Positions 39,345-47,658 are shown, counted from the stretch's first letter. The stretch is 55,000 nucleotides of DNA from Methanobacterium formicicum (GCF_029848115.1 NZ_JARVXG010000051.1:10001-65000); one strand, 5' to 3'. The notes: a model not told the origin generated them from the sequence alone. Made by a program: numbers and translations.

Positions 39345-39417
39345 CGTCCCTGGTAGGACTTGAACCTACGGCATCTAGATTAACAGTCTAGCGTTCTACC
39401 TACTGAACTACAAGGAC
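39345..39417 (-). tRNA. tRNA-Asn (GTT) within the provirus
   Basis: The minus strand folds into a full 73-base cloverleaf: acceptor GTCCTTG/CAGGGAC (one G-U), D stem GTTC/GAAC with an AGTAGGTA loop, anticodon stem CTAGA/TCTAG with loop CTGTTAA (anticodon GTT), variable ATGCC, T stem GTAGG/CCTAC with loop TTCAAGT, and discriminator G. No intron; CCA is not encoded. It lies between the scaffold-like gene and a 103-residue gene, in the virion operon. Confidence 0.95.
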
Positions 39418-39446
39418 AAAAAAATAGAAAATATAATTTTAAAAAA

Positions 39447-39758
39447 TTAAGATTGCTCCAACTGAACTTCAGCTGTGGCCCTATTCTTGGTTGGACATGG
39501 AGTGTAATTCTGTTTTTTCTCTAAGTTAGCCCAATCAAGATGATCTGGATCTATATATCCTTTCTCGACAAAATCATTGAAGTTCACTTCAAAATCTACC
39601 GATTGATGTAACTTTTTTACATCTCCAGCGAATAGGGCTATATCACTGCCATCTTCATAGGATACTACCAGCAGTATATCTTTTATTCCTGCTTTAGCCA
39701 AGGCCTTTTTCGCATTTTCGATTGTTTCTACAAATTCTTCATCTATTTCTTCCTGCAT
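39447..39758 (-). CDS. Small protein of unknown function in head module
   Basis: A 103-residue acidic protein (IDEEFVETIENAKKALAKAG, LLVVSYEDGSDIALFAGDVK) with an alpha-beta pattern. It lies between the MuF-like gene and the tRNA. The C-terminal 13 residues (TKNRATAEVQLEQS) repeat the portal segment NRATAEVLMDSE, also at DNA level, suggesting the gene end came from recombination with a portal gene. Function unknown. Confidence 0.6.
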   Translation of the reverse strand: MQEEIDEEFVETIENAKKALAKAGIKDILLVVSYEDGSDIALFAGDVKKLHQSVDFEVNFNDFVEKGYIDPDHLDWANLEKKQNYTPCPTKNRATAEVQLEQS

Positions 39759-39774
39759 TATTTCACCTCATTTA

Positions 39775-40563
39775 TCAAATAAGACTAATGTCAGCGTATT
39801 TTTGAGATTCTTCTAAATAGGATTGGTATTCCTTAGTAGCGTTATCTTTCTCAGGAACCAGTTCACAATGGCCATTTGGGTGGTCATATTCCCATTTGTC
39901 CATGGGTCTTGGTGGTAGCCGGGCCTTGGCATAGCATTTCTCACAAGTACGTCGTCCAGCAACAACCCAATAATATAACATATTTCTGCCATATCTCATC
40001 TTCTGAGCTGCTCTCTTGACTTTTTGCTTAGCAAACTGTGCATTAAATTTAACAAAATTCTTAGTACGCCTTATGGCCCTGTTAAAATTAGCTTTAAGAT
40101 TGAAATCTTTGGGTTCACCCATACCTGCCTTGAATGATGCGGCCTTGGTGGCCACGTCATCTTTTAACTGATTGATAGTTGCTTTAGCACTTAAACTAAG
40201 AGTATTTAAGGTTGGTTTAAGGTCCAAGTCAAGTTTGACCTTGGGGATTACTTTTTCGTGTATGTTGAATTCTTTCAGTATGGAAACACGGTGTTCTTCG
40301 ACTATTTTAGTCAGTTCGGTTTTACTGGTTTCTGCTAGTTTCTTCCCTGCTTTGGTGACTGCATCAGGGAATTTTTCAAGGACATAATCAACTGTTTTAT
40401 GCTCAAAATCTGTGTAAAGTTTAGCAAAAATAACAAATAAAGCGATAAACATTAACTGTTCGTCCATGTCCATATCTTCAACATCTGGATCATCTGGTTG
40501 GAATGTTTCATTATCCCATCCAAGGAGCTCCTCATTCAGGGGTACTTCAGTCACCATCATCAT
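39775..40563 (-). CDS. MuF/SPP1 gp7-like minor head protein
   Basis: A 262-residue protein immediately after the portal, overlapping it by 17 bases. The N-terminal 130 residues are helical. The C-terminus has the MuF-type metal-binding signature YWVVAGRRTCEKCYAKARLP, then WEYDHPNGHCELVPE, with paired Cys and His as in minor capsid proteins of SPP1 gp7 and Mu gpF type. These proteins bind the portal and enter with DNA. It ends YADISLI. The Cys/His pattern appears complete. Confidence 0.85.
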   Translation of the reverse strand: MMMVTEVPLNEELLGWDNETFQPDDPDVEDMDMDEQLMFIALFVIFAKLYTDFEHKTVDYVLEKFPDAVTKAGKKLAETSKTELTKIVEEHRVSILKEFNIHEKVIPKVKLDLDLKPTLNTLSLSAKATINQLKDDVATKAASFKAGMGEPKDFNLKANFNRAIRRTKNFVKFNAQFAKQKVKRAAQKMRYGRNMLYYWVVAGRRTCEKCYAKARLPPRPMDKWEYDHPNGHCELVPEKDNATKEYQSYLEESQKYADISLI

Positions 40564-41785
40564 TCACCCCTTCGTCTGTTTCCTCTTCTGATGGTTCTTT
40601 ACCTTTATTTTCGTCAGTTTCTAGGTATCCTGATTTCTTATCTTTGTCCTTGGGATGGAAGTTAATCCAGACATTTCCTTTTTTACCTGCTAGTTCTAGT
40701 TCAGGTGTGAATAATTCATTTTCAATATATTTTTTCAACCATTCCCTGTTGTATTCAAGGAATACAACTCTTCCACTGGTTTCACTATCCATTAATACTT
40801 CCGCTGTGGCCCGGTTACTTCCTTCTGTATCAAATAGTGCATGTGGTGTTGAAAGTCCATCGAAAATTTCATTCTTAAAATCCTGTTTATATTTTGGAAT
40901 ATCTGGAAGCTGACTTGTACCAATCATTTCAGCTTCAAGCCCGAAAGGGAGAACCACTACTCCTTTTTTATGGTAATCAGTAGTGGCCTCCACAACCGCC
41001 TCCCGGGACTTTTTAGTTAAACGTTTACCTGGGGCATCCTTGTTCCCCATAGTCACAATTAAAATATTGGAATTTTTGAAAACAGTTTTAGGCATCAGAT
41101 CTGATAGTACCCTCCGGTAGTATACCGGGTCCAAGATGTCCATCACAATAGATCTGCCCTTACCTTTTAACTCCATGTATTTGGCATTAATGATCTCTCC
41201 TGGCTGGAATGGTACAGTCCATTCTTCTAATTTTTCTTCCAGTTCCTCGAACTTTTTAGCCAGCCATCCTTTATTTGTTTCTTTGTTTCTTTGTGTTAGT
41301 TGTTTGAATCCGGTTACTTTACCGTATTCATCGTATATCTTTTTGATTCGATAGTTTTCAGCATCAAAGGCCAGGATTCGGAGGTGGATTCTATTTTCAA
41401 TAATAATCTTATTCGTGAATACCTCACCATCCACCTGACCCGCCCAGAGTAAATCCCTCATGACCTGGTTAATATCCCAGTCTGTGCTTTTGCAACGTTC
41501 AATGATATGGTTCACTGCGTCCTGGTTATCTCCTTCTATTACAAAGTTAGATATTGTTTTAGTGATGTTATCATTGATGATACCCTTCACAATAGGGTCG
41601 TTTGCTGCAAAACGGCAGTTTTTTATTGTTCTTTTGACTTTGAAAGGTACCGTGTCGATAAGGTCTATTGCATCTGTATCAGTGGTGGTAGTGTCATCAG
41701 TGTCTATTCCGGTTTCTTCTATTGCGTTGGGTTCCGCATTCCGTAAAAGGAAATTTTTGTAGTTGATTCTGTCTAATAATCCCAT
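40547..41785 (-). CDS. Portal protein
   Basis: A 412-residue portal protein (SPP1 gp6-like). It lies between the large terminase and MuF-like genes. Segments include FKVKRTIKNCRFAANDPIVK, RDLLWAGQVDGEVFTNKIII, a long stem helix around WLAKKFEELEEKLEEWTVP, a core LDPVYYRRVLSDLMPKTVFK, and the crown helix region SNRATAEVLMDSETSGRVVF. The C-terminal 45 residues are acidic and probably disordered. It forms the ring through which DNA passes. Confidence 0.88.
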   Translation of the reverse strand: MGLLDRINYKNFLLRNAEPNAIEETGIDTDDTTTTDTDAIDLIDTVPFKVKRTIKNCRFAANDPIVKGIINDNITKTISNFVIEGDNQDAVNHIIERCKSTDWDINQVMRDLLWAGQVDGEVFTNKIIIENRIHLRILAFDAENYRIKKIYDEYGKVTGFKQLTQRNKETNKGWLAKKFEELEEKLEEWTVPFQPGEIINAKYMELKGKGRSIVMDILDPVYYRRVLSDLMPKTVFKNSNILIVTMGNKDAPGKRLTKKSREAVVEATTDYHKKGVVVLPFGLEAEMIGTSQLPDIPKYKQDFKNEIFDGLSTPHALFDTEGSNRATAEVLMDSETSGRVVFLEYNREWLKKYIENELFTPELELAGKKGNVWINFHPKDKDKKSGYLETDENKGKEPSEEETDEGVNDDGD

Positions 41786-41802
41786 ATAATCCCACCACTT
41801 TT

Positions 41803-43017
41803 TTAGTAGACGTAAGCGTCTTCCTCTTCAATTTCCTGTTTTTTGTATTTGCTTAAAGGTCCAAGAACACCGTAAACATCATAGCCCATTGCATCCATGG
41901 CATGGTTCTTAAAATCAACAGGTTTATCTAAAATATTCCCATCCTTATCCTTCTGATACTTGTAATTTTTAATTTCTCTTTTAGTTTCAACACAACCAGG
42001 GCTTATGTGGATTTGTACACTGCGATTAGTTTCCAGTCGTGCAGCAACATCTTTAACTCCCGGAACAGCATCAAAACCTCGCTGGCAAAATTCTTGAATC
42101 CGATCAGGTTCAGCAGCATCACAATAAACTTTATCTAATTTTCCAGGTGTCAGTCCCTCATCATTTAAAACTGCAATAATCTCATCAATAAACTCGGGAT
42201 TAGTTAAACGCCTTTTGTAAACTTCACGGACAATATAAGGTTCACCATCATACCAGCCAATTAATAAGAAACAGGAAGGATTATTATAACCGAAATCAAC
42301 ACCAGCAGTCCATTTCTCAACACCACTGACCGGGGACTGTTCATCCCAATTTTCAAAAACAATATTCGATAACTTACCCCACTTACCCAGAGTGTACTTA
42401 TAATAAAGCTCAATATCTATCTCTTTTAACTCCTCATACTCTTTAACGTACTCTTCTGGAAGAAATGGGTTCTCAGTATAATGAAAATGAAGAATAGTGC
42501 CTCTTTTTTGGCGGTGAAAATAATTATAAATCCAATGATCTGTACCTTCAGGAGTGACCGTTAACAAGAACTGTCCAAAACTTTTCTTACTGACTATTCC
42601 ACGGATACGTTTTTCAAGTTCTGCAAACACGGCAAAAGATATTTCCTCAGCCTGTTCCACCCAAACAAAATCAAGGTTAAGACTTCGAATCTTCTTAAGA
42701 TCATCCAAGGGTTTAAAAAGAATCGTGGATCCAGTAGGTAACCGTATGATACCCTCATTTTTATTCTCATAAAAAGGAATACCATAATTTTCCAATGCTT
42801 CCCGGAGTTCAAGCCAACTAGTAGCCTTCAATGCAGGAAGAGTATCACGAAAAACACCAATACGAGCATTCTTATGCTCAAGACCATATTTTAAAACCTT
42901 ATGAACAGCATAAATAGTTTTACCAGAACCAGCACTACCCTCAATCAATAACTTACGATCAGTCCGGTTGATGTTCTTCTTCTGCTTCCGGCTCAACCTC
43001 CACGTTATCTTCTTCAT
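41803..43017 (-). CDS. Terminase large subunit
   Basis: A 404-residue packaging ATPase-nuclease. Walker A is EGSAGSGKT at residues 26-34, Walker B with catalytic Glu is LDFVWVEQAEEI at 115-126, and the RNase H-like nuclease begins with AGVDFGYNNPS (Asp241), followed by YCDAAEPDRIQEF and a final NHAMDAMGYDVYG with another acidic residue. The start overlaps the small terminase gene by 59 bases. The set is complete and should be functional. Confidence 0.93.
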   Translation of the reverse strand: MKKITWRLSRKQKKNINRTDRKLLIEGSAGSGKTIYAVHKVLKYGLEHKNARIGVFRDTLPALKATSWLELREALENYGIPFYENKNEGIIRLPTGSTILFKPLDDLKKIRSLNLDFVWVEQAEEISFAVFAELEKRIRGIVSKKSFGQFLLTVTPEGTDHWIYNYFHRQKRGTILHFHYTENPFLPEEYVKEYEELKEIDIELYYKYTLGKWGKLSNIVFENWDEQSPVSGVEKWTAGVDFGYNNPSCFLLIGWYDGEPYIVREVYKRRLTNPEFIDEIIAVLNDEGLTPGKLDKVYCDAAEPDRIQEFCQRGFDAVPGVKDVAARLETNRSVQIHISPGCVETKREIKNYKYQKDKDGNILDKPVDFKNHAMDAMGYDVYGVLGPLSKYKKQEIEEEDAYVY

Positions 43018-43468
43018 CAGAATCCACCCCTACAATAGTAATGATGAATTCCTTCTCATCTTCAGAACCAGCCTTAAACACTTCCTGCTTAGCACGAACC
43101 GCCTGAATTCCAAGTTTTTTAATATCCAACTCGGAAATATTCTTCTCAGGATCCACTTCCAAACCCGTATCATTAGCCACCGTGATGATATTGTCAAGAA
43201 ATTCCAGATCGCTAACCGTCTGAGCAACAGCACCATTCAACCGCTCTTTACTCTTCTTTTCATGATATTCCCTGGTAGCTTCCTTGTTTATATTGAAATC
43301 ATTTTTCCTGTAATTGTACAGAGTGGTCCGACCTATCTTCTCAGGTGGATCCTGCTGTTTGAGTAACTCAATGATTTCAGTGTCACCTTTACCTTCAATG
43401 ATCCAGTTGTCAATCTTTTCCCGGTACTTGGATGTCTTGACTTTGTTAGGTCTGGCCATGGAAACCAC
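42959..43468 (-). CDS. Terminase small subunit
   Basis: A 169-residue DNA-binding protein. Residues about 12-55 hold an HTH domain (KYREKIDNWIIEGKGDTEI ... IGRTTLYNYRK). The middle is helical (VAQTVSDLEFLDNIITVAND) for oligomerisation, and the C-terminal end is very acidic (DSDEEDNVEVEPEAEEE). It overlaps and precedes the large subunit, as usual. A set of TTCxxAAATGTTC repeats right upstream may be its packaging site. Confidence 0.82.
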   Translation of the reverse strand: MVSMARPNKVKTSKYREKIDNWIIEGKGDTEIIELLKQQDPPEKIGRTTLYNYRKNDFNINKEATREYHEKKSKERLNGAVAQTVSDLEFLDNIITVANDTGLEVDPEKNISELDIKKLGIQAVRAKQEVFKAGSEDEKEFIITIVGVDSDEEDNVEVEPEAEEEHQPD

Positions 43469-43470
43469 TA

Positions 43471-43672
43471 TTTCGGAAATGTTCAGAAACTATTCAAAAA
43501 TGTTCAAGAATAGGTGAGATGAAGGGCTGAAACTGTATGTTAAATAAAAAAATCTTTACAGTATTTGGACAATTACCAAGAAGATGTCTAATTTAATTAA
43601 TCGTAATTTTGTTTTAATTGTTTGTGGATAAAGGATAATTGTTTCGGAACAATTCGGTGTTTACGAACAATG
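43471..43672. repeat. Repeated TTCGGAA-type motifs upstream of terminase
   Basis: TTCGGAAATGTTCAG at 43472-43486 and TTCAAAAATGTTCAA at 43493-43507 are direct repeats 21 bases apart. Near the other end, TTTCGGAACAATTCGG (about 43641-43656) and TTTACGAACAATGT (about 43659-43672) carry related cores. The region of 207 bases has no gene. It may be a packaging (pac) site or an operator region between lysis-like and terminase genes. Confidence 0.45.
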
Positions 43673-43675
43673 TGA

Positions 43676-43954
43676 TTATGCTCCGAATACAACTTTTAAA
43701 ATCACACCTGCTAACAATAGAAGAATAGCCCACACTTTATTTTCTATACTTTTTAATCTGTCATCGAGTTTTTGGTCTTCTGTTTTCAGGTTTCCATTGA
43801 TTTCTTCTTTGCGTCCCATGAAATCTATGACTTTTTCTTTAAAATCAAAATAATTTTTCCATCTACCCTCATATTGGCATTTATGGCCAGGGCATGGTTT
43901 TCCAGTGATGTTATCATATATTTTTAGTTGGTCCTTCCTGCCTTCCTCTCCCAT
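43676..43954 (-). CDS. Holin-like protein with C-terminal membrane helix
   Basis: A 92-residue protein. Residues about 20-30 hold PCPGHKCQYEGRW with paired Cys, then a coiled coil (NGNLKTEDQKLDDRLKSIEN) and one C-terminal hydrophobic helix (VWAILLLLAGVILKVVFG). Coiled coil plus terminal helix is like XhlA-type holin-associated proteins. The pairing with the next gene, another small membrane protein, supports a lysis role, although the lysin is 26 kb away. Confidence 0.55.
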   Translation of the reverse strand: MGEEGRKDQLKIYDNITGKPCPGHKCQYEGRWKNYFDFKEKVIDFMGRKEEINGNLKTEDQKLDDRLKSIENKVWAILLLLAGVILKVVFGA

Positions 43955-43978
43955 CTACAGAAGCCCCCTATAGGTTTT

Positions 43979-44209
43979 TTAGTTTAACTGAAATTGAGGG
44001 AATTTAACTTTAATGTAAAGTCGTGCTACAGCTGCAAGTATCAGAACTAATCCAAGTGGAGTTATTGACTGGTCTCTCGATATTGCATCTCCAAGGTACA
44101 CAATGAATATCAAAACCCAAAGAGAAATTTCCTGTAATACTGCATTTCTCTTGTTGTTTTCTAATCCTTCAGTTTTGGTTTCTTCTGGTTTAGTTTCCTC
44201 TTCTGCCAT
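43979..44209 (-). CDS. Two-helix membrane protein, holin candidate
   Basis: A 76-residue protein: a charged N-terminus (AEEETKPEETKTEGLENNKR) followed by two hydrophobic helices (ISLWVLIFIVYLGDAI and LGLVLILAAVARLYIKV) with a short polar turn. Size and topology fit class II holins. It is separated by 24 bases from the XhlA-like gene on the same strand. The start ATG has AGGAGATGG just upstream. Confidence 0.6.
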   Translation of the reverse strand: MAEEETKPEETKTEGLENNKRNAVLQEISLWVLIFIVYLGDAISRDQSITPLGLVLILAAVARLYIKVKFPQFQLN

Positions 44210-44346
44210 TATTCCATCTCCTTTTTTAGTTCTTTTTTGTTCATTAAATAATGAAAATCAGTGTCTAAGATTAGTGCAATGTTCAGTGTTATTAGCTGTC
44301 GCGGGTGCAGCTGCATTGCAGTTGTAGGCCATGGTAACTGAACAAT

Positions 44347-44436
44347 CTAGTAAACTGTGAGATTGTATGCCATGAATAAGAAAAAGAAAAGTATCCCTAA
44401 AAGGATGATTATGAAGCCTAAAAAGTCTTTATTCAT
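44347..44436 (-). CDS. 29-residue membrane peptide
   Basis: A short frame, ATG at 44436, coding MNKDFLGFIIILLGILFFFL and nine more residues, a single transmembrane helix. GGGTGG lies seven bases before the start. It sits in the small membrane protein cluster upstream of the holin-like genes. Very small membrane proteins are common in phage lysis modules; this one is supported by the ribosome site and composition only. Confidence 0.4.
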   Translation of the reverse strand: MNKDFLGFIIILLGILFFFLFMAYNLTVY

Positions 44437-44698
44437 AAAAAAACCACCCAATATGTTTGGAAAAGTGGGGGGATAATAGGGCCTTTTTTGACGTGAAAGA
44501 GAAAAATTAGATTAAATACCTATAAGAGGGGGGGGTATTATTGTTTATTTTAAAAGTCCTTGTTTTTTTTTAACTTTTATTTATTCGTTTTTTTCTCATT
44601 CACTATGCCAAGGCCCCACCAATCCCCCCTTAGAGGTGTGTACCAAATCGCCTAGGAAAGCACTTTTTTCATCAAATAAATGATGAACATAAAAAAAG
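44437..44698. other. Intergenic stretch with G8 tract and T-rich segments
   Basis: No gene is visible in this 262-base stretch. It contains AATACC (44515-44520) and GGTATT (44534-44539) flanking a run of eight G, and long T-runs at 44568-44577 and 44610. These could form a terminator for the zinc-ribbon gene ending at 44699, and the homopolymer could vary in length. The last part, 44620-44670, is moderately G+C-rich without a clear fold. Confidence 0.4.
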
Positions 44699-45184
44699 TT
44701 ATTCAATGTAATCTCCATAATCACAGCGGTCTGTTTCGTAGGGTGTATAAGTGGCATCAATATCAGCGTAATCGTACCGGTTACCCATGGGATAATTCAC
44801 CCATCTAGCTGGAGGGATCCACTGTGGAGGCCCCGATAACACCAGGCCACAATCATCACAGAAAATCTCATCATGTTTCTTATCATAAGTAACAGCCTGA
44901 CCCCCACACTTAGGGCAACCTGTGACTTTCTTTTTTTCTTTTTTCTTTTCAACACGATAATAAGCAAGATACAATGGATTTCCATAAAGAATAAGGTGGC
45001 CCTGGCTGCATTCTCTTTTAATTCCTTTTTTGAAAAGTTTTCGTGACTTAGGGTTAAACTGATCTAAACATTCAGGACAGTAGCCATCACGGACCAGCTG
45101 CAACCATTCAGGATCCTCTGCAAATTTTACCAGTTTATACAACCCCTCCAATAGTTTGCCGTTATCACTATAATAACATGGCAA
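44699..45184 (-). CDS. Zinc-ribbon protein with TFIIB/TFB-type ribbon
   Basis: A 161-residue protein with two metal sites. The first uses Cys36, Cys39, Cys59 and probably His63. The second is Cys90-x2-Cys93-x15-Cys109-x2-Cys112 (GCPKCGG ... FCDDCGLVLSGPPQW), which has exactly the spacing of the TFIIB/TFB N-terminal ribbon and even the following G-L-V-L plus G-P-x-W pattern. TFB ribbons recruit RNA polymerase. The cyclin repeats are absent but a cyclin-like protein is encoded by the gene just upstream. The C-terminus is Tyr/Asp-rich. Confidence 0.7.
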   Translation of the reverse strand: MPCYYSDNGKLLEGLYKLVKFAEDPEWLQLVRDGYCPECLDQFNPKSRKLFKKGIKRECSQGHLILYGNPLYLAYYRVEKKKEKKKVTGCPKCGGQAVTYDKKHDEIFCDDCGLVLSGPPQWIPPARWVNYPMGNRYDYADIDATYTPYETDRCDYGDYIE

Positions 45185-45234
45185 ACATGACCGAAGGAAG
45201 AAGAAAGGTTTAAAATTAAAAATAAGAGTTATAA

Positions 45235-45687
45235 TTAAGAATTATCATATCGTTTGATTCTACCAGTGAGGGCCATTTTCTCCTGGAAAAACCTACCTAA
45301 TTTAGTAACAATGTTAGCATAAATTTCTTCTGTCAAACCCAGGTCCCGGGCTAACTTGTAATGTGATAATGGCCTTTTCTTAGTATTGCTGAATTTCAAA
45401 TAAAAGATGATAGCCAGGGTAACAGTTTCATACTTGCATCGTGCACAAAGATCCTTAGTACGTGGTCCATGGGTGATGATCCAGATAGCCTGATTCTGGA
45501 GCTCACCAGTAACATTCAAATCTTCCATCTGTTTAAGTGCTACTCGTATTTTCTGATTTTCTCTCCATTCCTTTTTTAGATCAATAGTTCGAGGGTTAAC
45601 CTCTCCAGGTTGCTTGGTTTTATACTTACCTAGCAAATATTTAATATTTCTAGATTCCCTTTTAACTTGATCCGATGTCATCATCAT
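45235..45687 (-). CDS. Single cyclin-fold, TFB-core-like protein
   Basis: A 150-residue helical protein. Residues about 42-136 match the five-helix cyclin repeat of TFB: helix 1 EWRENQKIRVALKQME, helix 2 LQNQAIWIITHG, helix 3 CKYETVTLAIIFYLKFS, then RPLSHYKLARDLGLTEEIYA and IVTKLGRFFQ, like TFB's region ending in a helix-turn-helix. Only one repeat is present; host TFB has two. It precedes the TFB-ribbon gene by 50 bases. It has its own TATA element (TTATAAATATT) about 45770-45690 on the minus strand. The match is by eye. Confidence 0.6.
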   Translation of the reverse strand: MMMTSDQVKRESRNIKYLLGKYKTKQPGEVNPRTIDLKKEWRENQKIRVALKQMEDLNVTGELQNQAIWIITHGPRTKDLCARCKYETVTLAIIFYLKFSNTKKRPLSHYKLARDLGLTEEIYANIVTKLGRFFQEKMALTGRIKRYDNS

Positions 45688-45821
45688 AATTCATCCCTAT
45701 TATAAATATCAGAGCTTTAATAATTAATAATTGTAATTTAAAATATTTATAATCTTCTATTTGACGAATAAACTATTCACAGATGATGATATTTTAAAAT
45801 TATTGTAGATCAAGCTATAAA

Positions 45822-47267
45822 TTAGGAAATTGGAATTTTTATCAACCATTTTGTTCCATTTTCAGACTCAATTTCCAAAGTACCATTTATCTGTTCTGTT
45901 AAAATTTTTACCAGTGTTAAGCCTAGTGAATTTGTTTTTTCTATTCCAAAGTCTTCAGGTAAACCAATACCATCATCTTTTATACTTAACATATACATTT
46001 CATTATTTCCTCTAAAATCTACCTGTAAATTTCCATTTTCATCTGGAAATGCGTATTTTAGGGAATTTGTGAATAATTCATTGACAATTAGTCCTAAGGG
46101 GACTGCAACATCATTTTTCACTGATAAATTTTCAATATTGAGTTTTAAAGATATATTGGTTGAATGTGTGTAAGTTTTGTAGAGATTGTTACATAATCTG
46201 GTTAAATATTCTCCAAAATTTATGTTTTTTAAATCCTTAGACTTGTATAACCTCTCATGAATCATGGACATGGAATTGGCACGATCTTGGATATTTTTAA
46301 AAGCATTTAATGCTTCAGGGTCGTCAAAATAAGAGGACTGCAGATTAATCATACTTGAAACAATAGCTAAGTTGTTTTTAACTCGGTGATGTGTCTCTTT
46401 TAGTAAAATTTCTTTTTCTTCTAATGATTTTTGCAATTTTAGTTCTAGTTCTTTCCTTTTAGTAATATCAACTACAGTTCCCTCAAAAAAATCTTCTTCG
46501 GGATATAGTTTGAATGAAACCAAAGCTGTTCTAATATTCCCCATTTTATCCAAGATATGGACTTCATGATTCTCAATGAAACCTTCTTCTTCTAATTTCC
46601 TCATAATATTCTCAATTTCTTCAGGATAAGGAAATTTGACAATTGAGACATCATTCAATAGTTCTTCTTTGGTATAACCTGACAGTTCAGTTATTTTCTT
46701 GTTAACATCAAGTAATTCCATTTTATTTATTCTACAACGAAATATTCCCACACGTGCATTATAAAATAGGTCGTAATATTTTTCTTTATTTTTCTTTAAA
46801 GATTCTTCCGCACGTTTTAATTCAGTTATATCTTTAATAATAACACAAGCTTTTCCTAAGCTTTTTTCTGGTTGTTTAAGAGCACTTTTTATATGCCCTG
46901 TGAACTTTTCACCATTTTTCTTGATGAAAATCAATTCACCCTCTACATTTCCCTCTTTTTTTCTTGCTTCAAGATAAACAGATGTCCGAGAATCAGTTGC
47001 ATCCACAAGATCTGATCTCTTCAAATCACACCATTCATCCTCAGTGTAACCAAAAAGTTCACAAGCTGACGGATTCGCTGATAAAACTGTCCCATCTGAT
47101 AATGTTAATAATATGGCATCAGGACAGTTATTAAAAGCAAACTCATATTCTTTGTTAGTAATAACCATACGTAACCACACTCCACGAACTAACCCATAAA
47201 AATGTTTATATTCGATCTGGTTCCACTGTATATAAGTTTTTTGCCAAAATAGAGCATGATAAACCAT
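45822..47267 (-). CDS. PAS-PAS sensor histidine kinase
   Basis: A 481-residue cytosolic kinase. Two PAS domains (about 38-150 and 163-275) are followed by a HisKA_2-type dimerisation helix with the phosphorylatable His in LKETHHRVKNNLAIVSSMIN (His293 or His294) and an HATPase_c domain: N box LIVNELFTNSLKYAF, G1 box DDGIGLPEDF, then LGLTLVKILTEQINGTLEI. No transmembrane helix. This type is abundant in Methanobacterium chromosomes. No response regulator lies nearby. GGAG is seven bases before the ATG at 47267; an ATG at 47168 is also possible. Its presence inside a provirus is unusual. Confidence 0.9.
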   Translation of the reverse strand: MVYHALFWQKTYIQWNQIEYKHFYGLVRGVWLRMVITNKEYEFAFNNCPDAILLTLSDGTVLSANPSACELFGYTEDEWCDLKRSDLVDATDSRTSVYLEARKKEGNVEGELIFIKKNGEKFTGHIKSALKQPEKSLGKACVIIKDITELKRAEESLKKNKEKYYDLFYNARVGIFRCRINKMELLDVNKKITELSGYTKEELLNDVSIVKFPYPEEIENIMRKLEEEGFIENHEVHILDKMGNIRTALVSFKLYPEEDFFEGTVVDITKRKELELKLQKSLEEKEILLKETHHRVKNNLAIVSSMINLQSSYFDDPEALNAFKNIQDRANSMSMIHERLYKSKDLKNINFGEYLTRLCNNLYKTYTHSTNISLKLNIENLSVKNDVAVPLGLIVNELFTNSLKYAFPDENGNLQVDFRGNNEMYMLSIKDDGIGLPEDFGIEKTNSLGLTLVKILTEQINGTLEIESENGTKWLIKIPIS

Positions 47268-47400
47268 TAAGGATCTCCATTAGAATCCCGCATTACCCCA
47301 AATTAGCACATCTCTAAGATAATTCCTTTAAATTCTTCTTTTTTGTACTGATAATCAATTGGATTATGAATTTTTTGGTAGTAAACGCACATATTCCAAG

Positions 47401-47658
47401 TCATTTATTATAATACCCATCAGAACACATCATTTTCTCGTAAAACCTTTTGGCCCGATCCACATGGCTACAGGTACCTCTATAATGGAAACCGGGGCAT
47501 GGTTGGCAGAACCACTCACCTAAATAATAACTGACTTCATAAAATTGATGTGTGCCCTTTACAGCTAGCTGTAAAAGGACACCATCATCAAATATAACAT
47601 AGATGCCTGCCAGGTCTGGATCCGTGGCATATTCGATCGGTTGAAAAACAATAATCAA
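47401..47658 (-). CDS. SWIM-like zinc-finger protein
   Basis: An 85-residue protein ending in a SWIM-type motif: WFCQPCPGFHYRGTCSHV, two Cys followed after nine residues by Cys-x-His. The N-terminal part is a small beta sheet (YVIFDDGVLLQLAVKG). SWIM domains bind DNA or proteins; here it is stand-alone. The start overlaps the stop of the Myb-like gene, so the two are co-translated. Confidence 0.65.
   Translation of the reverse strand: MIIVFQPIEYATDPDLAGIYVIFDDGVLLQLAVKGTHQFYEVSYYLGEWFCQPCPGFHYRGTCSHVDRAKRFYEKMMCSDGYYNK

Noticed and set aside
44258..44332. 24-codon frame MAYNCNAAAP... on the minus strand
   Set aside because: No ribosome site and no conserved features; kept out although it lies between small genes.
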